DNA of 37,390 bases from Verrucomicrobiia bacterium (GCA_030430255.1 JAUIGD010000013.1:1-37390); one strand, 5' to 3'; positions 1 through 8,999 are shown, counted from the first letter of the stretch. Numbers and translations: made by a program. Notes: generated from the letters alone by a model not told the origin.

Positions 1-29
1 GCCGCATCGGCGACCCGCGCATCCTGGGC

Positions 30-370
30 AGGGACCAGCGCTGTGGCTGGGTCAACACCCGGGTAATACCATGGCAAGCGCGCACCGAAGTGCCTCGCCG
101 CCGAGTCGAATTCGCTAGCGAGCCGGAGGGGGCTGGGGCGATCGAACAGCGGAGGGCTCCGGAGACGCGGGCCGCGGGGAGAGGCCCTTCGCGTTGCTCA
201 GGGTGACAGTCTCGGGGAGTGGAGGGCGGTGTGTGGGGATCGCCACCAGCCCTTCGAAGGGAGTGCGGTGTCATCCTGACGAGCGCAACAACGGAAGGAC
301 CCCGCGCTGAAACCGGCGCGCAGAACCACCAAGTCGCCCCCGACCGCCTGCCGGGTGCGAAGCGGGCTAG
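30..370 (+). repeat. Dispersed repeat R1, copy 1 (non-coding)
   Basis: This gene-free stretch matches the complement of about 5440-5790. The clearest segment is 181-210, a perfect 30-bp match to the complement of 5597-5626. Weaker similarity continues on both sides: the words around 85-105 and around 270-345 recur in the same order in the other copy, with about a 10-bp length difference between the two best words. Within the copy, 183-208 and 268-301 are themselves imperfect inverted repeats (CCTTCGCG...TCAGGGTGA against TCATCCTGAC...GGAAGG), so the transcript or single strand could fold. The outer limits are approximate. No coding gene is convincing in 1-415. Confidence 0.7.
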
Positions 371-415
371 CGCCTCGCGCTTCCCTTCACCTCGTGCCGG
401 ACTTATCGTGCCACC

Positions 416-2848
416 ATGGCCGACCCATCGCAGTCTAGCTCGCCCATGGCCGCGCCCCGCGCCGCGTTCGTCCTCGGCGTCACCGGCAACATGGACCCCA
501 TCGGCTACGGGGACTTCCCCTCGCCGCCCGCCGACCCCGCCCCGGCCGTGGGCGAGATCCGCGACAAGGTCTTCGCGGTGCTCGATTGGCTGCGCGAGGA
601 GGGCGGCTGCCTCGACCCCGCGACCGGGCGCTTCACCGCCGCCGACTCAGGTGCCCCACCCACCGATGTCCACGGTGCGCCTTGGGCGAGCCACGGCGTC
701 GGCAGCCTGCCGATCATCGTCCTCAGCTCACTCGCCCCCGGCATCGACACCCTCGTCGCCGAGGCCGCCCTCGACTACGCCGCCGAACACGATGCCCCCG
801 TCACCGTCCGCGCCCCGCTGCCGTTCCCGATCGAGCACTACCCGCAAGCCAGCACCTTCCGCTCCGACCACGAGCGCGCCCGCCTCGCCCACCTCCTCGA
901 CCGCATCCGCGATCAGGAGGGCTTCGTCGAGAGCCGCGACCTCTTCCCCGTCGCCCTCCACCCGAGCCTCGACGGCGACCCGGTAGCCGACCTCACCGCG
1001 CCGACCGCGCGCGGCAAACGCCGCTACATCCGCTACCGCGCCGCCGGCGAGTACGTCGCCAGCTACTGCGATCTCCTGCTCGCCATCTACGACGCCGAAC
1101 ATGACGGCGCGCCGTCCGCGCAGCGCCACGAACACGACCTCCAGGAATCCGGCACCGCCGCCGTCGTCGATGCGAAGCTCCACGGCTTCACCCACGACCT
1201 CCTGCCCGTGCAGAACGCCTTCGACTGGGCCGACAGCGGACCCGTCCTGCACGTCCCCATCGAGCGCCTCAAGCGCACCGCACCGAAAGCGACCGCCGCC
1301 GACCGCGCCGCCAATACCGGCGGCGAGGCCTGCCCCGCCCCGCTCGCCTTCTCCCACCCCACCGACTGCCGCCCAGCGGATTGCGGCGACCAATGCGACC
1401 TCGCCGACCCGCGCTGGCAGGCCTGCGGCGAGGGCATCTTCCGCGCCATCGTCGCCGACCTCGCCTGGCTGCACCACGAGCCGAACCGCACCAAGCCCGC
1501 GAAGGAGGAAGCCGCCCTGTTCGAGATGCTCGGGGAGCACGCGGAAGCGGCAAGCATCGCCGAGACCGCCGCGCCCGACTTCGACCTCGACACCCTCGCC
1601 CGCGCGCGGCGCAACGTCGCCGACATCAACGGGGACTGGGACGCGAGGGTCAAAGGGAGCACCCTCGCGTTCTTCGTGCTCGGCATCCTCGGGGTCGTCG
1701 CCCTGCAAGCGTACGAGAACATCCAATTCGCGGGCGGTGCGCAGGCGAAGCTGCCCTGGTTCATCCTCACCCTCAGCCTGCTGGTGATCGGTGCGACCGT
1801 CCACTATCTCTTCAAGCGCCAGCGGGAGGAAGACCGCCAACTCGATTCGCGGGTGGTCGCCGAGGGGCTCAAAGTGCAGTTCTATTGGTTGGTCTCTGGC
1901 ATCGGCGAGTCGGTGGCGAGCCGCATCCTCCAGCGCCAGCGTGGGGAGTTGAGCTGGGTCCGGGCTGCGGTGAGTTCGGTCACCTTCCCCCACGGGCGAA
2001 CCGTGGCATGGTTCGGAGGGCTCGCGCTCGGTGAGAAGCTGGCGCTGCTCCGCGGCGTTCGGGCTGGGTGGGTCAAAGGCCAACGGCGGTTTTTCGAGGG
2101 CAAGCTGCACGCCTTCGAAGCGCGAAAACACTCCCTGCACGACCTCGCCTACACGCTCCTCCTGACCGGCCTGATCCTCTTCCTCGCCCTCTTGCCGATC
2201 CATACCTTCCACCACACGGCTCCGTTTGCGGCACACGCCTCCGACCTCGCCGCAGCGGGGGCCTTTCTCCTGTGCGGCCTGGGGATCGCTTGGTTCGGCT
2301 CGGACAGGGGCACCCACCCGGGCGCCGTCCACTTCTGGCGCTACTTCTTCCCCCATCGCCCCCGCCGGCCGGGAGCCGAGGCCGCCGCTTGGTGGCCGAT
2401 CGCCAACCGCATCCTCGTCGCCGCGGCGCTCGCCCTCCTCGCGCTCGGCTCCGCCTTCACCTGGCTGCCCGGCTGCCACATGGGCTGCGGCGTCTGCAAC
2501 GAGCCGTGGCAGTGGCTCAACCTCCTGAAAAATTTCGCCCTCGCCGGCGGCGGCCTGGCCCACCTCTGGGGCGCGCGCAAGTTCCTCGCCGAGAACATCC
2601 GCCGCTACGGCGCCATGCGCGCCCTCTTCGACGGCGCCGGCGAGGCCATGGACCGCCACCTCGCCCTCATCGCGCGCGAGGCCGCAACCCACCCGCCCGC
2701 CGGGGCGGAGTCCGACGGGGCGAGGGCGGCCGTCGCCGCCGCCCAGGAACTGCTCGTCACCGTCGGCGTCGAGGCGCTCGCCGAGAACGCCGAATGGCTC
2801 CTCATGCACCGCGACCGCCGCGTCCAGCCCGTCATGCCCGGGCACTGA
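416..2848 (+). CDS. SLOG-like nucleotide-sensing membrane protein
   Basis: A protein of 810 residues. The N-terminal third looks like a SLOG (SMF/DprA-LOG) Rossmann domain. It has GVTGNMDP at residues 21-28, a segment [16 protein letters not shown] at 104-119, PLPFPIEHY at 134-142, [14 protein letters not shown] at 213-226 and GTAAVV near 246. These match the usual pattern of a glycine-rich loop, 'LA.GaD.lvaeaAl' and 'sDlliAvwDG'. A cysteine-rich insert lies at about 306-337. Membrane helices follow at about 416-432, 447-465, 577-596, 610-627 and 665-684, and a helix resembling SLATT-type effectors ([15 protein letters not shown]) sits at 482-496. SLOG domains bind nucleotides or NAD-like ligands and are often fused to membrane effectors in stress or defence systems; a role here is inferred. 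An alternative start lies at 446. It sits alone, upstream of clpP. Confidence 0.6.
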   Translation: MADPSQSSSPMAAPRAAFVLGVTGNMDPIGYGDFPSPPADPAPAVGEIRDKVFAVLDWLREEGGCLDPATGRFTAADSGAPPTDVHGAPWASHGVGSLPIIVLSSLAPGIDTLVAEAALDYAAEHDAPVTVRAPLPFPIEHYPQASTFRSDHERARLAHLLDRIRDQEGFVESRDLFPVALHPSLDGDPVADLTAPTARGKRRYIRYRAAGEYVASYCDLLLAIYDAEHDGAPSAQRHEHDLQESGTAAVVDAKLHGFTHDLLPVQNAFDWADSGPVLHVPIERLKRTAPKATAADRAANTGGEACPAPLAFSHPTDCRPADCGDQCDLADPRWQACGEGIFRAIVADLAWLHHEPNRTKPAKEEAALFEMLGEHAEAASIAETAAPDFDLDTLARARRNVADINGDWDARVKGSTLAFFVLGILGVVALQAYENIQFAGGAQAKLPWFILTLSLLVIGATVHYLFKRQREEDRQLDSRVVAEGLKVQFYWLVSGIGESVASRILQRQRGELSWVRAAVSSVTFPHGRTVAWFGGLALGEKLALLRGVRAGWVKGQRRFFEGKLHAFEARKHSLHDLAYTLLLTGLILFLALLPIHTFHHTAPFAAHASDLAAAGAFLLCGLGIAWFGSDRGTHPGAVHFWRYFFPHRPRRPGAEAAAWWPIANRILVAAALALLALGSAFTWLPGCHMGCGVCNEPWQWLNLLKNFALAGGGLAHLWGARKFLAENIRRYGAMRALFDGAGEAMDRHLALIAREAATHPPAGAESDGARAAVAAAQELLVTVGVEALAENAEWLLMHRDRRVQPVMPGH

Positions 2849-2937
2849 CCCCAGGTGGAATCTCGCCGGCAGCCGAACTCGCGAGAGCGAGCTTGGCCGC
2901 TCGCGGCGCCCCTCGAACCGGTCGACCGCTGCGGAGC

Positions 2938-3048
2938 GCGGGCATCTTGCTCGCATCGGGGGCGATCAAGATCGCTCGCGTTCCGGGGCGCGGGCGCGGA
3001 GGCGGGACGCCTCCGGCACGGACATCGGCGGGACGCCGATGCCACGGC
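2938..3048. repeat. Array of GC-rich hairpins upstream of clpP
   Basis: The 365 bp between the SLOG-like gene and clpP holds no gene. It contains three consecutive inverted repeats. The first, at about 2938-2976, pairs GCGGGCATCTTGCTCGC imperfectly with GCGATCAAGATCGCTCGC. The second is 2998-3014 (arms GGAGGCG and CGCCTCC, loop GGA). The third is 3023-3041 (arms CATCGGCG and CGCCGATG, loop GGA). The last two share the core GGCGGGACGCC while their outer arms differ but stay complementary. Short hairpins of this style are, from memory, common between genes in Verrucomicrobia. They could be REP-like elements, transcript ends or processing sites. No clpP promoter is evident. Confidence 0.65.
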
Positions 3049-3213
3049 GCGCGCCACCTCCGCCGCGGGTGGGAATTCGCCATTCCCCTCGCTTGCCGCT
3101 TGTCACCCCAGCGAAGCGGGGCTTGGTTCCCCTCCGCCGCGGGAAGCTCCCGATGCATGCGCGGCGCCCCTTTGACCCAAACCACGATCCCCGACCCGAC
3201 CCGAACCCCGCCG

Positions 3214-3930
3214 ATGCCCAACATGTCGCAGACCACCAACCCGATGTTCCCCACCGCCTCGCAGCTCGCCGCCGCCCCCGCCGCGGTGCGCAACCACGTC
3301 ATCCCGACCGTCATCGAGCAGGAGGGGCGCATCGAGCGCGCCTACGACATCTACTCGCGCCTGCTGAAGGACCGCATCATCTTCATCGGCTCGGAGATCG
3401 ACCCCTACAACCAGGTCGCCAACTCGGTGATCGCCCAGCTCCTGTTCCTGCAGATGCAAGATCCGGCGAAGGACATCAACATGTACATCAACTCGCCCGG
3501 CGGCTCGGTGTCGGCAGGCCTGGCGATCTACGACACGATGCAGTTCGTCACCTGCGACATCAACACCTACTGCATCGGCATGTGCGCCAGCATGGGCGCG
3601 GTCCTGCTGGCGGCCGGCACCGGCGGCAAGCGCTTCGCGCTGCCGAACTCGGACATCATGATCCACCAGGTCAGCGGCGGCGCCAGCGGCACGGCCTCCG
3701 ACGTCGAGCGCACCGTCGAGCACATGTACGCGCTGAAGAAACGCCTGAACAAGATCCTCGCCAAACACACCGGCAAGACCGAGGAGGACATCGAGCGCGA
3801 CGCCGACCGCGACAACTGGATGTCGGCCGCCGACGCCGCCGAGTACGGTTTGGTCGACCGCGTCCTGGAGAGCAAGAAGGAGCTGCCCGACGGCGGCGGC
3901 GCCTCCGGCGACAAGGACAAAGAGAAGTAA
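3214..3930 (+). CDS. clpP: ATP-dependent Clp protease proteolytic subunit
   Basis: ClpP, 238 residues, the serine peptidase that forms the tetradecameric degradation chamber served by ClpX in the cytoplasm. The catalytic triad is Ser126 (in CASMGA), His151 (MIHQ) and Asp200 (DRDN). The spacing is exactly that of E. coli Ser98-His123-Asp172, shifted by 28. The family words YINSPGG (91-97) and the head-domain pattern are present. The start at 3214 gives a 29-residue N-terminal extension before the conserved VIEQEGR region, normal for a propeptide; 3223 is an alternative. The C-terminal tail is charged and glycine-rich. clpX follows 119 bp downstream on the same strand, the classical clpP-clpX order, so co-transcription is likely. 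Confidence 0.96.
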   Translation: MPNMSQTTNPMFPTASQLAAAPAAVRNHVIPTVIEQEGRIERAYDIYSRLLKDRIIFIGSEIDPYNQVANSVIAQLLFLQMQDPAKDINMYINSPGGSVSAGLAIYDTMQFVTCDINTYCIGMCASMGAVLLAAGTGGKRFALPNSDIMIHQVSGGASGTASDVERTVEHMYALKKRLNKILAKHTGKTEEDIERDADRDNWMSAADAAEYGLVDRVLESKKELPDGGGASGDKDKEK

Positions 3931-4049
3931 GCGGGCCGCGCGCCCGGCGGGCCGGCGCGGCGGGCGGATCCGCCCCCATCGCCGAGCCCCCCCGGGCGCC
4001 GTTTGACGCCCCCCCGCTCCCGACCGAACGTCCCCGAACAACGACCGAG

Positions 4050-5396
4050 ATGGCCCGAGCTTCCAACCTGACCATGTGTTCCTTCTGTGGCAAGAGCCAC
4101 TCGGAGGTCCGCAAACTGATCGCCGGTCCCGGCGTCTACATCTGCGACGCCTGCATCGGCGTCTGCCAGGGCATCCTCGACAAGGAGTTCGGCGAGGACG
4201 ACGACGACCGCGAGGCCTCGCTGGCGGCGCTCGGCGCCAGCCTGCGCGTGCCCGATCCCGCCGCCATCTGCGACAAGCTCAACCAATACGTCGTCGGCCA
4301 GGACCATGCCAAGAAGGTCCTCTCGGTCGCGGTCCACAACCACTACAAGCGCATCCTCCACGACCGCGGCCAGCTCGACCGCGACCGCCAGCGCGCCGCC
4401 GCCAGCGAGACCTACGCGGAGCTGGCGGACGTCGAGCTCGATAAGAGCAACGTGCTGTTGCTGGGGCCCACCGGATCGGGCAAGACGCTGCTCGCCCGCA
4501 CGCTCGCGCGCATCCTCAACGTGCCGTTCTGCATCGCCGACGCCACCACGCTCACCGAGGCGGGCTACGTCGGCGAGGACGTGGAGAACATCGTCCTGCG
4601 CCTCCTGCAGGCCGCCGATTTCGACGTCGCCCGCGCCGAGCTGGGCATCATCTACGTCGACGAGATCGACAAGATCGGCCGCCGCACCGACAACGTCAGC
4701 ATCACCCGCGACGTCTCCGGCGAGGGCGTGCAGCAGGCGCTGCTGAAGATCCTCGAGGGCACGGTGTGCAACGTCCCGCCGCAGGGCGGCCGCAAGCACC
4801 CGCAGCAGGAGTACATCCAGGTCAATACCGAGAAGGTGCTGTTCATCTGCGGCGGCGCCTTCGTCGGCCTCGAAGACCGTGTCTCACGCCGCCTCGGCAA
4901 GGGCGTCATGGGCTTCGGCGCCGAGGAGAAACGCCGCTCGGGCGAAGATGAATCGAGCCCGCCCCGGCGCGGCGACCTGCTGCGCAAGGTCGAGCCGGAG
5001 GACCTGCTCGGCTTCGGTTTGATCCCCGAGTTCATCGGCCGCCTGCCGGTGATCTCGAACCTCGAGGAGCTGACCGTCGAGCAGCTGGTGCACATCCTGA
5101 CCGAGCCGAAGAACGCGCTGGTGAAGCAATACCAGAAGCTGGTGGCGCTGGAGGGTGCGGAACTGCACCTCACCAAGGACGCGCTGCACGCCATCGCCGA
5201 GCAGGCGGTCAAGCGCGGCACCGGCGCGCGGGCGCTGCGGTCGATCTTCGAGAAGATCATGCTCGAGGTCATGTACGACCTCCCCGGCCGCAAGGACGTC
5301 GGGCGCGTCACCATCAACCGCGCCGTCGTCGAGGGCAAGAAGCCGCCCGTGCTGCGCAAACGCACCGGCAAGTCCGGCGACGCCGACGCGGCCTAG
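4050..5396 (+). CDS. clpX: Clp protease ATP-binding subunit ClpX
   Basis: AAA+ unfoldase of 448 residues that recognises, unfolds and feeds substrates to ClpP. The N-terminal zinc-binding domain has Cys10, Cys13, Cys32 and Cys35. The AAA+ core has Walker A GPTGSGKT at 139-146, the pore loop GYVG at 172-175, Walker B IYVDE at 201-205, the RKH loop at 248-250, the arginine-finger stretch EFIGRLP at 327-333, and sensor-2 GTGAR at 390-394. The ClpP-docking tripeptide, IGF in E. coli, reads Met-Gly-Phe at 287-289, a conservative change. A longer in-frame reading upstream exists but lacks homology; the ATG at 4050 starts just before the zinc finger. The stop codon overlaps the terminal inverted repeat of element R1. 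Confidence 0.96.
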   Translation: MARASNLTMCSFCGKSHSEVRKLIAGPGVYICDACIGVCQGILDKEFGEDDDDREASLAALGASLRVPDPAAICDKLNQYVVGQDHAKKVLSVAVHNHYKRILHDRGQLDRDRQRAAASETYAELADVELDKSNVLLLGPTGSGKTLLARTLARILNVPFCIADATTLTEAGYVGEDVENIVLRLLQAADFDVARAELGIIYVDEIDKIGRRTDNVSITRDVSGEGVQQALLKILEGTVCNVPPQGGRKHPQQEYIQVNTEKVLFICGGAFVGLEDRVSRRLGKGVMGFGAEEKRRSGEDESSPPRRGDLLRKVEPEDLLGFGLIPEFIGRLPVISNLEELTVEQLVHILTEPKNALVKQYQKLVALEGAELHLTKDALHAIAEQAVKRGTGARALRSIFEKIMLEVMYDLPGRKDVGRVTINRAVVEGKKPPVLRKRTGKSGDADAA

Positions 5397-5821
5397 CCCG
5401 AATGGCGCTTGGTTAAAGGATAGGCATCGAGGGGGCAGCGTCTCGGTGCCCGCTCGCTTGGAGGCGTCAAGGCATCCGGGGCGTCCCGGTGGCCCGGCCG
5501 CGGGTTTCATGGCGGGATCCTTCCGGCGCTGCGCTTGTCAGGATGACACGCCGCCTTCCCCGCGGGGGTCGAAACCCGCATTACGCTCACTCCCGCACTG
5601 TCACCCTGAGCAACGCGAAGGGCCTCCCACCACGGTCCGCGCCTCCGAAGCCATTCGTGGTGGACGATCCCAGCGCCTCCGAAGTTGGGAACTCGACTCC
5701 GCAGGGCACTTCGGCGCACGATTAAAACGGCGTTACCCACGAGGGTCTTCCGGAGCGAGCATCGGTTCCGTTCTCGACTCAAGCCGCCGAGTACCCGGCT
5801 TGACCAAGCGCCATTCGGGCT
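5395..5821 (-). repeat. Inverted-repeat-bounded element R1, copy 2
   Basis: A 427-bp non-coding segment bounded by a perfect 19-bp inverted repeat: 5395-5413 (AGCCCGAATGGCGCTTGGT) and its complement at 5803-5821. The left arm overlaps the last two bases of the clpX stop codon. The interior, read on the minus strand, matches 30-370, including the 30-bp perfect word at 5597-5626. No transposase or reading frame of substance is present, so it looks like a non-autonomous, MITE-like element or a structured intergenic repeat. It lies in the 721-bp convergent gap between clpX and a sulfatase, which holds no gene. The insertion target and any target-site duplication could not be identified. Confidence 0.65.
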
Positions 5822-5824
5822 GGC

Positions 5825-5998
5825 CCGGATCGATCACCAAGCTCCGGGCTGTGGCTTGCCCTCGTTGATGCTGAGGGCGTTGGCGTTGGGATCGGCTCGG
5901 GCAGGGTGTCTACCCAGCCGCTTCGCCGATCCCTGCCACCGCCTACTCAGCATCAACGATCGGCAGCGCCTCGCCTGCGAATGTGGTGATCGATCCGG
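5825..5998 (-). repeat. Inverted-repeat-bounded element R2, copy A
   Basis: A 174-bp segment three bases after element R1, bounded by perfect 15-bp inverted repeats: CCGGATCGATCACCA at 5825-5839 and its complement at 5984-5998. Its part 5858-5997, read on the minus strand, aligns without gaps over 140 bp to 32214-32353 on the plus strand, with about 114 identities by hand count (81 percent). It has no convincing reading frame. It is probably a small dispersed element, distinct from R1 in sequence although the two are abutted here. Confidence 0.75.
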
Positions 5999-6003
5999 CC
6001 TAG

Positions 6004-6111
6004 CGGCGGAGCCACCACCCGTAGTGGTGACTTTCAGTCGCCATCGCGCCGCGGATGATCCGCGGCCGGTGTCAACGGATCCGCCTGGGAGGCGGGACGC
6101 CGATGCCACGG
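6004..6111. repeat. Cluster of inverted repeats before sulfatase end
   Basis: Several dyads lie here. CACCAC/GTGGTG is at 6013-6029. A perfect 9-bp-arm palindrome at 6048-6066 has arms GCCGCGGAT and ATCCGCGGC with one central base. A copy of the GGCGGGACGCC core is at 6091-6101. The bases from 6088 to 6111 equal the clpP-upstream pair of hairpins (2998-3048) with everything between its two core copies removed. The region separates convergent clpX and a sulfatase gene and may end transcription from either side, but there is no T-run. Confidence 0.5.
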
Positions 6112-6117
6112 TTTCGA

Positions 6118-7614
6118 TCAGATCTCCGGCACCGGGTCGCCCGGCTTCACCTCCTTGCCCTCCCAGACGACCCTGCCCGTCTCCTTGTCGTAGGTGAGGA
6201 TGCGGGCGCGGCTGCCGGGGGCGGGCGGGTTGCTGACCTCGGGGATCCATCTCCGATGCGCCTCGATCACCGCCTCGTGCTCGGCGCTGGCGGCGAGGTT
6301 CGACCACTCATTGGGGTCGGCGACCATGTCGTAGAGCTCCTCGCTGCCGTCGGCATAGCGGATGTAGCGCCACTTCTCCGAGCGCACGCCGTGGTTGTCG
6401 TGGTTGTGGGTGGTGATGGCCGGACGCTCCCGCTCCGCCGCCGGGTCGCGCAGTTGATCTAACAAAGTGATGCCCTCCAGGTGCTCCGGCTTGTCGAGGC
6501 CGGCGAGGTCGCAGAGCGTCGGGTAGATGTCGAGCAGCTCGGCGGGCTGGGTGCAGCGCCCGGCGCCGGCCCCGGGACCGGCGAAGATCAGCGGCACCCG
6601 GGTGCCGTCGTCCCACAGCGTGTTCTTGCCGGTGATGCCCTTCTCGCCGATGTGCCAGCCGTGGTCGGACCACAGCACGACGACCGTGTTGTCCGCGTAG
6701 CCGTTGCGCTCGAGGGCGTCGAGGAGCTTGCCGACCTGGTGGTCGACGAAGCTGGTGCAGGCGAGGTAGCTGCGCGTGAGGTTGAGCCACTCGTCGCGCT
6801 CCTCGAGGAACTTTAGCCGCACCTCCGGCAGCGACCAGTGCAGGTACCAGGAGAAGCGCGGGGTGTCGTCGCGGTCGCCGCGCCGGATCTCCGGCAGCCG
6901 CGTGGCGTCCTCCGGGTGCAGGTCGAACCACTTCTGCGTGGCGAAGCAGGGCACGTGGGGGAGGAAGAAGCCGGCCGAGAGGAACCAAGGGCCCTCGGGT
7001 TTGGCGTCGAGCTGCGCCACCGCCCACTCGGCGATCTTGTGGTCTCCCTTGTCCTCGTCGCGGTGCGGGAACACGCCCCAGTCGACGAGCTTGTGCGGCT
7101 GCGGCGTGTCCTTGACCAAGCGCTCGGAAGGGAAGGGCGCGCCGGTCGCCGGCGGGCCGAGCTTCTGGAACTCGCGGTCCTCCGGGCGCCGCCCGTAGCC
7201 GCCGTGGTAGATCTTGCCGGCCGAGAGGGTCGTGTATCCATTGGCTTGCAAATGCTGCGGGAGGGTGACCACCCCCGCCAGCCCCTCGACGTCGCGGAAC
7301 CAGGGCGCCAGCCCGTAGATGCCGGTGGTGTCGGGCCGCAGGCCGGTCATCAGGCTGGTGCGCGAGGGGTTGCAGAGCGGCGACTGGCAGTGGGCGTTGA
7401 GGAAGACCGTGCCGCGCTCCGCGAGGCGGTCGATGTTCGGCGTGTGTGCGTCCGGGTGCCCGCCGAGGCAGCCGATCCAGTCGTTCTGGTCATCGATGGC
7501 GATGAACAGGATGTTCGGCTTGTCGGCGGCCGCCGCCGGGGGCGCCGCGCGCGGGATCAGGGGCGCGATGAGGCAGCAGAGGAGCGCGAGGGGGCGGGTT
7601 CTGGCGGTCGTCAT
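6118..7614 (-). CDS. Secreted type I sulfatase, iduronate-2-sulfatase-like
   Basis: An exported sulfatase of 498 residues from the ATG at 7614; an ATG at 7638 would add eight residues. The N-terminus MTTARTR followed by a hydrophobic run and an AAA-AD cleavage site is a Sec signal. Metal-binding aspartates are at about 41-42 (IAIDD). The sulfatase signature CNPSR at 81-85 supplies the cysteine converted to formylglycine. A second metal site reads WSDHGWHIGEKG further on. The overall look (HTPNIDRLA, NAHCQSPLCNPSR, GLRPDTTGIYG) is that of iduronate-2-sulfatase-like S1 enzymes common in Planctomycetes and Verrucomicrobia. It would remove sulfate esters from polysaccharide outside the cytoplasm. 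It is divergent from the TolQ-like module with a gap of 62 bp. Confidence 0.88.
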   Translation of the reverse strand: MTTARTRPLALLCCLIAPLIPRAAPPAAAADKPNILFIAIDDQNDWIGCLGGHPDAHTPNIDRLAERGTVFLNAHCQSPLCNPSRTSLMTGLRPDTTGIYGLAPWFRDVEGLAGVVTLPQHLQANGYTTLSAGKIYHGGYGRRPEDREFQKLGPPATGAPFPSERLVKDTPQPHKLVDWGVFPHRDEDKGDHKIAEWAVAQLDAKPEGPWFLSAGFFLPHVPCFATQKWFDLHPEDATRLPEIRRGDRDDTPRFSWYLHWSLPEVRLKFLEERDEWLNLTRSYLACTSFVDHQVGKLLDALERNGYADNTVVVLWSDHGWHIGEKGITGKNTLWDDGTRVPLIFAGPGAGAGRCTQPAELLDIYPTLCDLAGLDKPEHLEGITLLDQLRDPAAERERPAITTHNHDNHGVRSEKWRYIRYADGSEELYDMVADPNEWSNLAASAEHEAVIEAHRRWIPEVSNPPAPGSRARILTYDKETGRVVWEGKEVKPGDPVPEI

Positions 7615-7639
7615 GGGGGGAGCGTCGGGCGCGGGCATA

Positions 7640-7652
7640 GGCTTGGCAAGCC
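7640..7652. promoter_or_regulatory. Dyad between divergent sulfatase and TolQ-like genes
   Basis: A perfect 13-bp palindrome, GGCTTG-G-CAAGCC, is centred in the 62-bp gap between the sulfatase (start 7614) and the TolQ-like gene (start 7677). Its position fits an operator or overlapping divergent promoters, but no other copy was found to support a regulator site. If the sulfatase starts at 7638 instead, the dyad lies immediately upstream of that start. Confidence 0.25.
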
Positions 7653-7676
7653 TGCGATCGGCAGATAAAAGGGCGG

Positions 7677-8996
7677 ATGCAGCACCGTCTCCTGTGCCCC
7701 AAATGCAGCCAGCACATGCTGGTCGGCCCCGAGCATTTCGGGCGACCGATCCGCTGCCCGGCCTGCAACGAGCGCATCCAAGTCCCGACCCCGGACGCCG
7801 CCGCCCTCCCCCCGGGCGGGGCGCACGCGGGCGCCCCGGCAGCCGCCGCCGCCCCGGGTGCCGCCCCCGACACCGACTTCGCCAACGTCAACCCCTGGCT
7901 CAGCCTCGGCATCGGCGCCGCGTTCACCGTCGTCCTCTACGTGCTGATGACCGCCCTGCACGGGACCTACCTCTCCGACCTCTTCCTCGAGCGCGGCTGG
8001 GTGCCCTATGTGCTGACCTTGTTCTTCGGCTGGGCGCTCGGGATCCTCGTCCTCAAGTACCGCAACCTGCGCACGCAGCGCAAGGCCTTGTTGATCGAGG
8101 TGCTGCCGGTGCAGATCGCGGGCACCATCGACGAGTCGAACCTCGGCCGCTTCCTCGATCACATCGCCGGCATCCCGGCGGCGCTGAGCCGCACCTACAT
8201 GGTCACGCGCATGCGGCGCGGCCTGGAGCACTTCGCCGTGCGCCGCAGCAACCCCGACGTCGCGCGGATGATGCAATCGCAGAGCGACATCGACGCCTCG
8301 GCGATCGCCGGCAGCTACACCTTGGCCAAAGCCTTCCTGTGGGCGATCCCCATCCTCGGCTTCATCGGCACGGTGCTCGGGATCTCGGCGGCCATCGCCG
8401 GGTTCTCCGGCGACACCAACTCCGCCGGCGACATGTCGGTGCTGATGGAATCGATCAACAAGGTCACCGGCGGGCTCGGGGTCGCCTTCGACACCACCCT
8501 GCTGGCGCTGGTGCTGAGCATCCTCCTCACCTTCCCGATCAGCGCGATGCAGAAGGCGGAGGAGGACCTGCTCAACGTCGTCGATGAATACTGCAACGAG
8601 AACCTCCTCAAGCGGCTCGACGACGCCGGCGGCCTGGCGGAGGTCGCCGACAACACCGACGGCATCCTGCGGGCGCTGCGCTCGGCGGTGTCCTCGGGGC
8701 AGGAGGAGATCCTCGCCGAGTTCCGCGACGCCGGGGAGCGCATGGCCGAGCTGCAGCGCGAGCAACACGCGCTGCTGCGGAGCACCAACGAGGCGGTCGC
8801 GGCCGGGGTGAACTCGCTCGTCACCAAGACCGGCAACGAGGCGGCGCGCGCCTTCGACGAGACCGCCGTGTCGGTGAAGCAGACGCTCGGCGCGCTCAAG
8901 GAGGGCATCGCCGAACTGAACAGCGTCCTCAAGGAGCTCGACGGCAAACAGGTGGTGATCGAGAAGCGCAAGCGCGGCTGGTTCGGCCGCGGGTGA
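7677..8996 (+). CDS. MotA/TolQ/ExbB-family proton channel with zinc ribbon
   Basis: A protein of 439 residues that starts a three-gene module. Residues 1-36 form a putative zinc ribbon with Cys7, Cys10, Cys27 and Cys30. An Ala/Pro-rich linker follows, then membrane helices at about 75-95 and 108-126, and the TolQ/ExbB core at about 216-290. In that core, IPILGFIGTVLGI (224-236) and the TTLLALVLSILL helix (273-284) are the family hallmarks. Residues about 291-439 are a long cytoplasmic helical or coiled-coil tail. Relatives use proton flow across the inner membrane to drive movement of an ExbD/TolR/MotB partner. The weak purine run AAAGGG precedes the ATG. The next gene starts 4 bases after the stop, so co-translation is expected. 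The cargo or task is unknown. Confidence 0.8.
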   Translation: MQHRLLCPKCSQHMLVGPEHFGRPIRCPACNERIQVPTPDAAALPPGGAHAGAPAAAAAPGAAPDTDFANVNPWLSLGIGAAFTVVLYVLMTALHGTYLSDLFLERGWVPYVLTLFFGWALGILVLKYRNLRTQRKALLIEVLPVQIAGTIDESNLGRFLDHIAGIPAALSRTYMVTRMRRGLEHFAVRRSNPDVARMMQSQSDIDASAIAGSYTLAKAFLWAIPILGFIGTVLGISAAIAGFSGDTNSAGDMSVLMESINKVTGGLGVAFDTTLLALVLSILLTFPISAMQKAEEDLLNVVDEYCNENLLKRLDDAGGLAEVADNTDGILRALRSAVSSGQEEILAEFRDAGERMAELQREQHALLRSTNEAVAAGVNSLVTKTGNEAARAFDETAVSVKQTLGALKEGIAELNSVLKELDGKQVVIEKRKRGWFGRG

Positions 8997-8999
8997 AGC

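Noticed and set aside
28-72. Third copy of repeat R2 at the window start, from a resemblance to GGCAGGGATCGGCG...GGCTGGGT
   Set aside because: The match is short and gapped, and this stretch aligns better with repeat R1, which continues beside it.
728-2956. Open frame of 742 codons on the minus strand opposite the SLOG-like gene
   Set aside because: It is a GC-rich shadow: composition is Glu/Gly/Arg/Val biased without any family motif, and the plus-strand frame has clear domains.
5834-6307. Peptide shared by frames within R2 copies (RHPARADPNANALSINEG-like)
   Set aside because: The frame is not bounded by a sensible gene, runs into the sulfatase, and the differences between copies are not confined to third codon positions; the conservation is better explained as DNA repeat.
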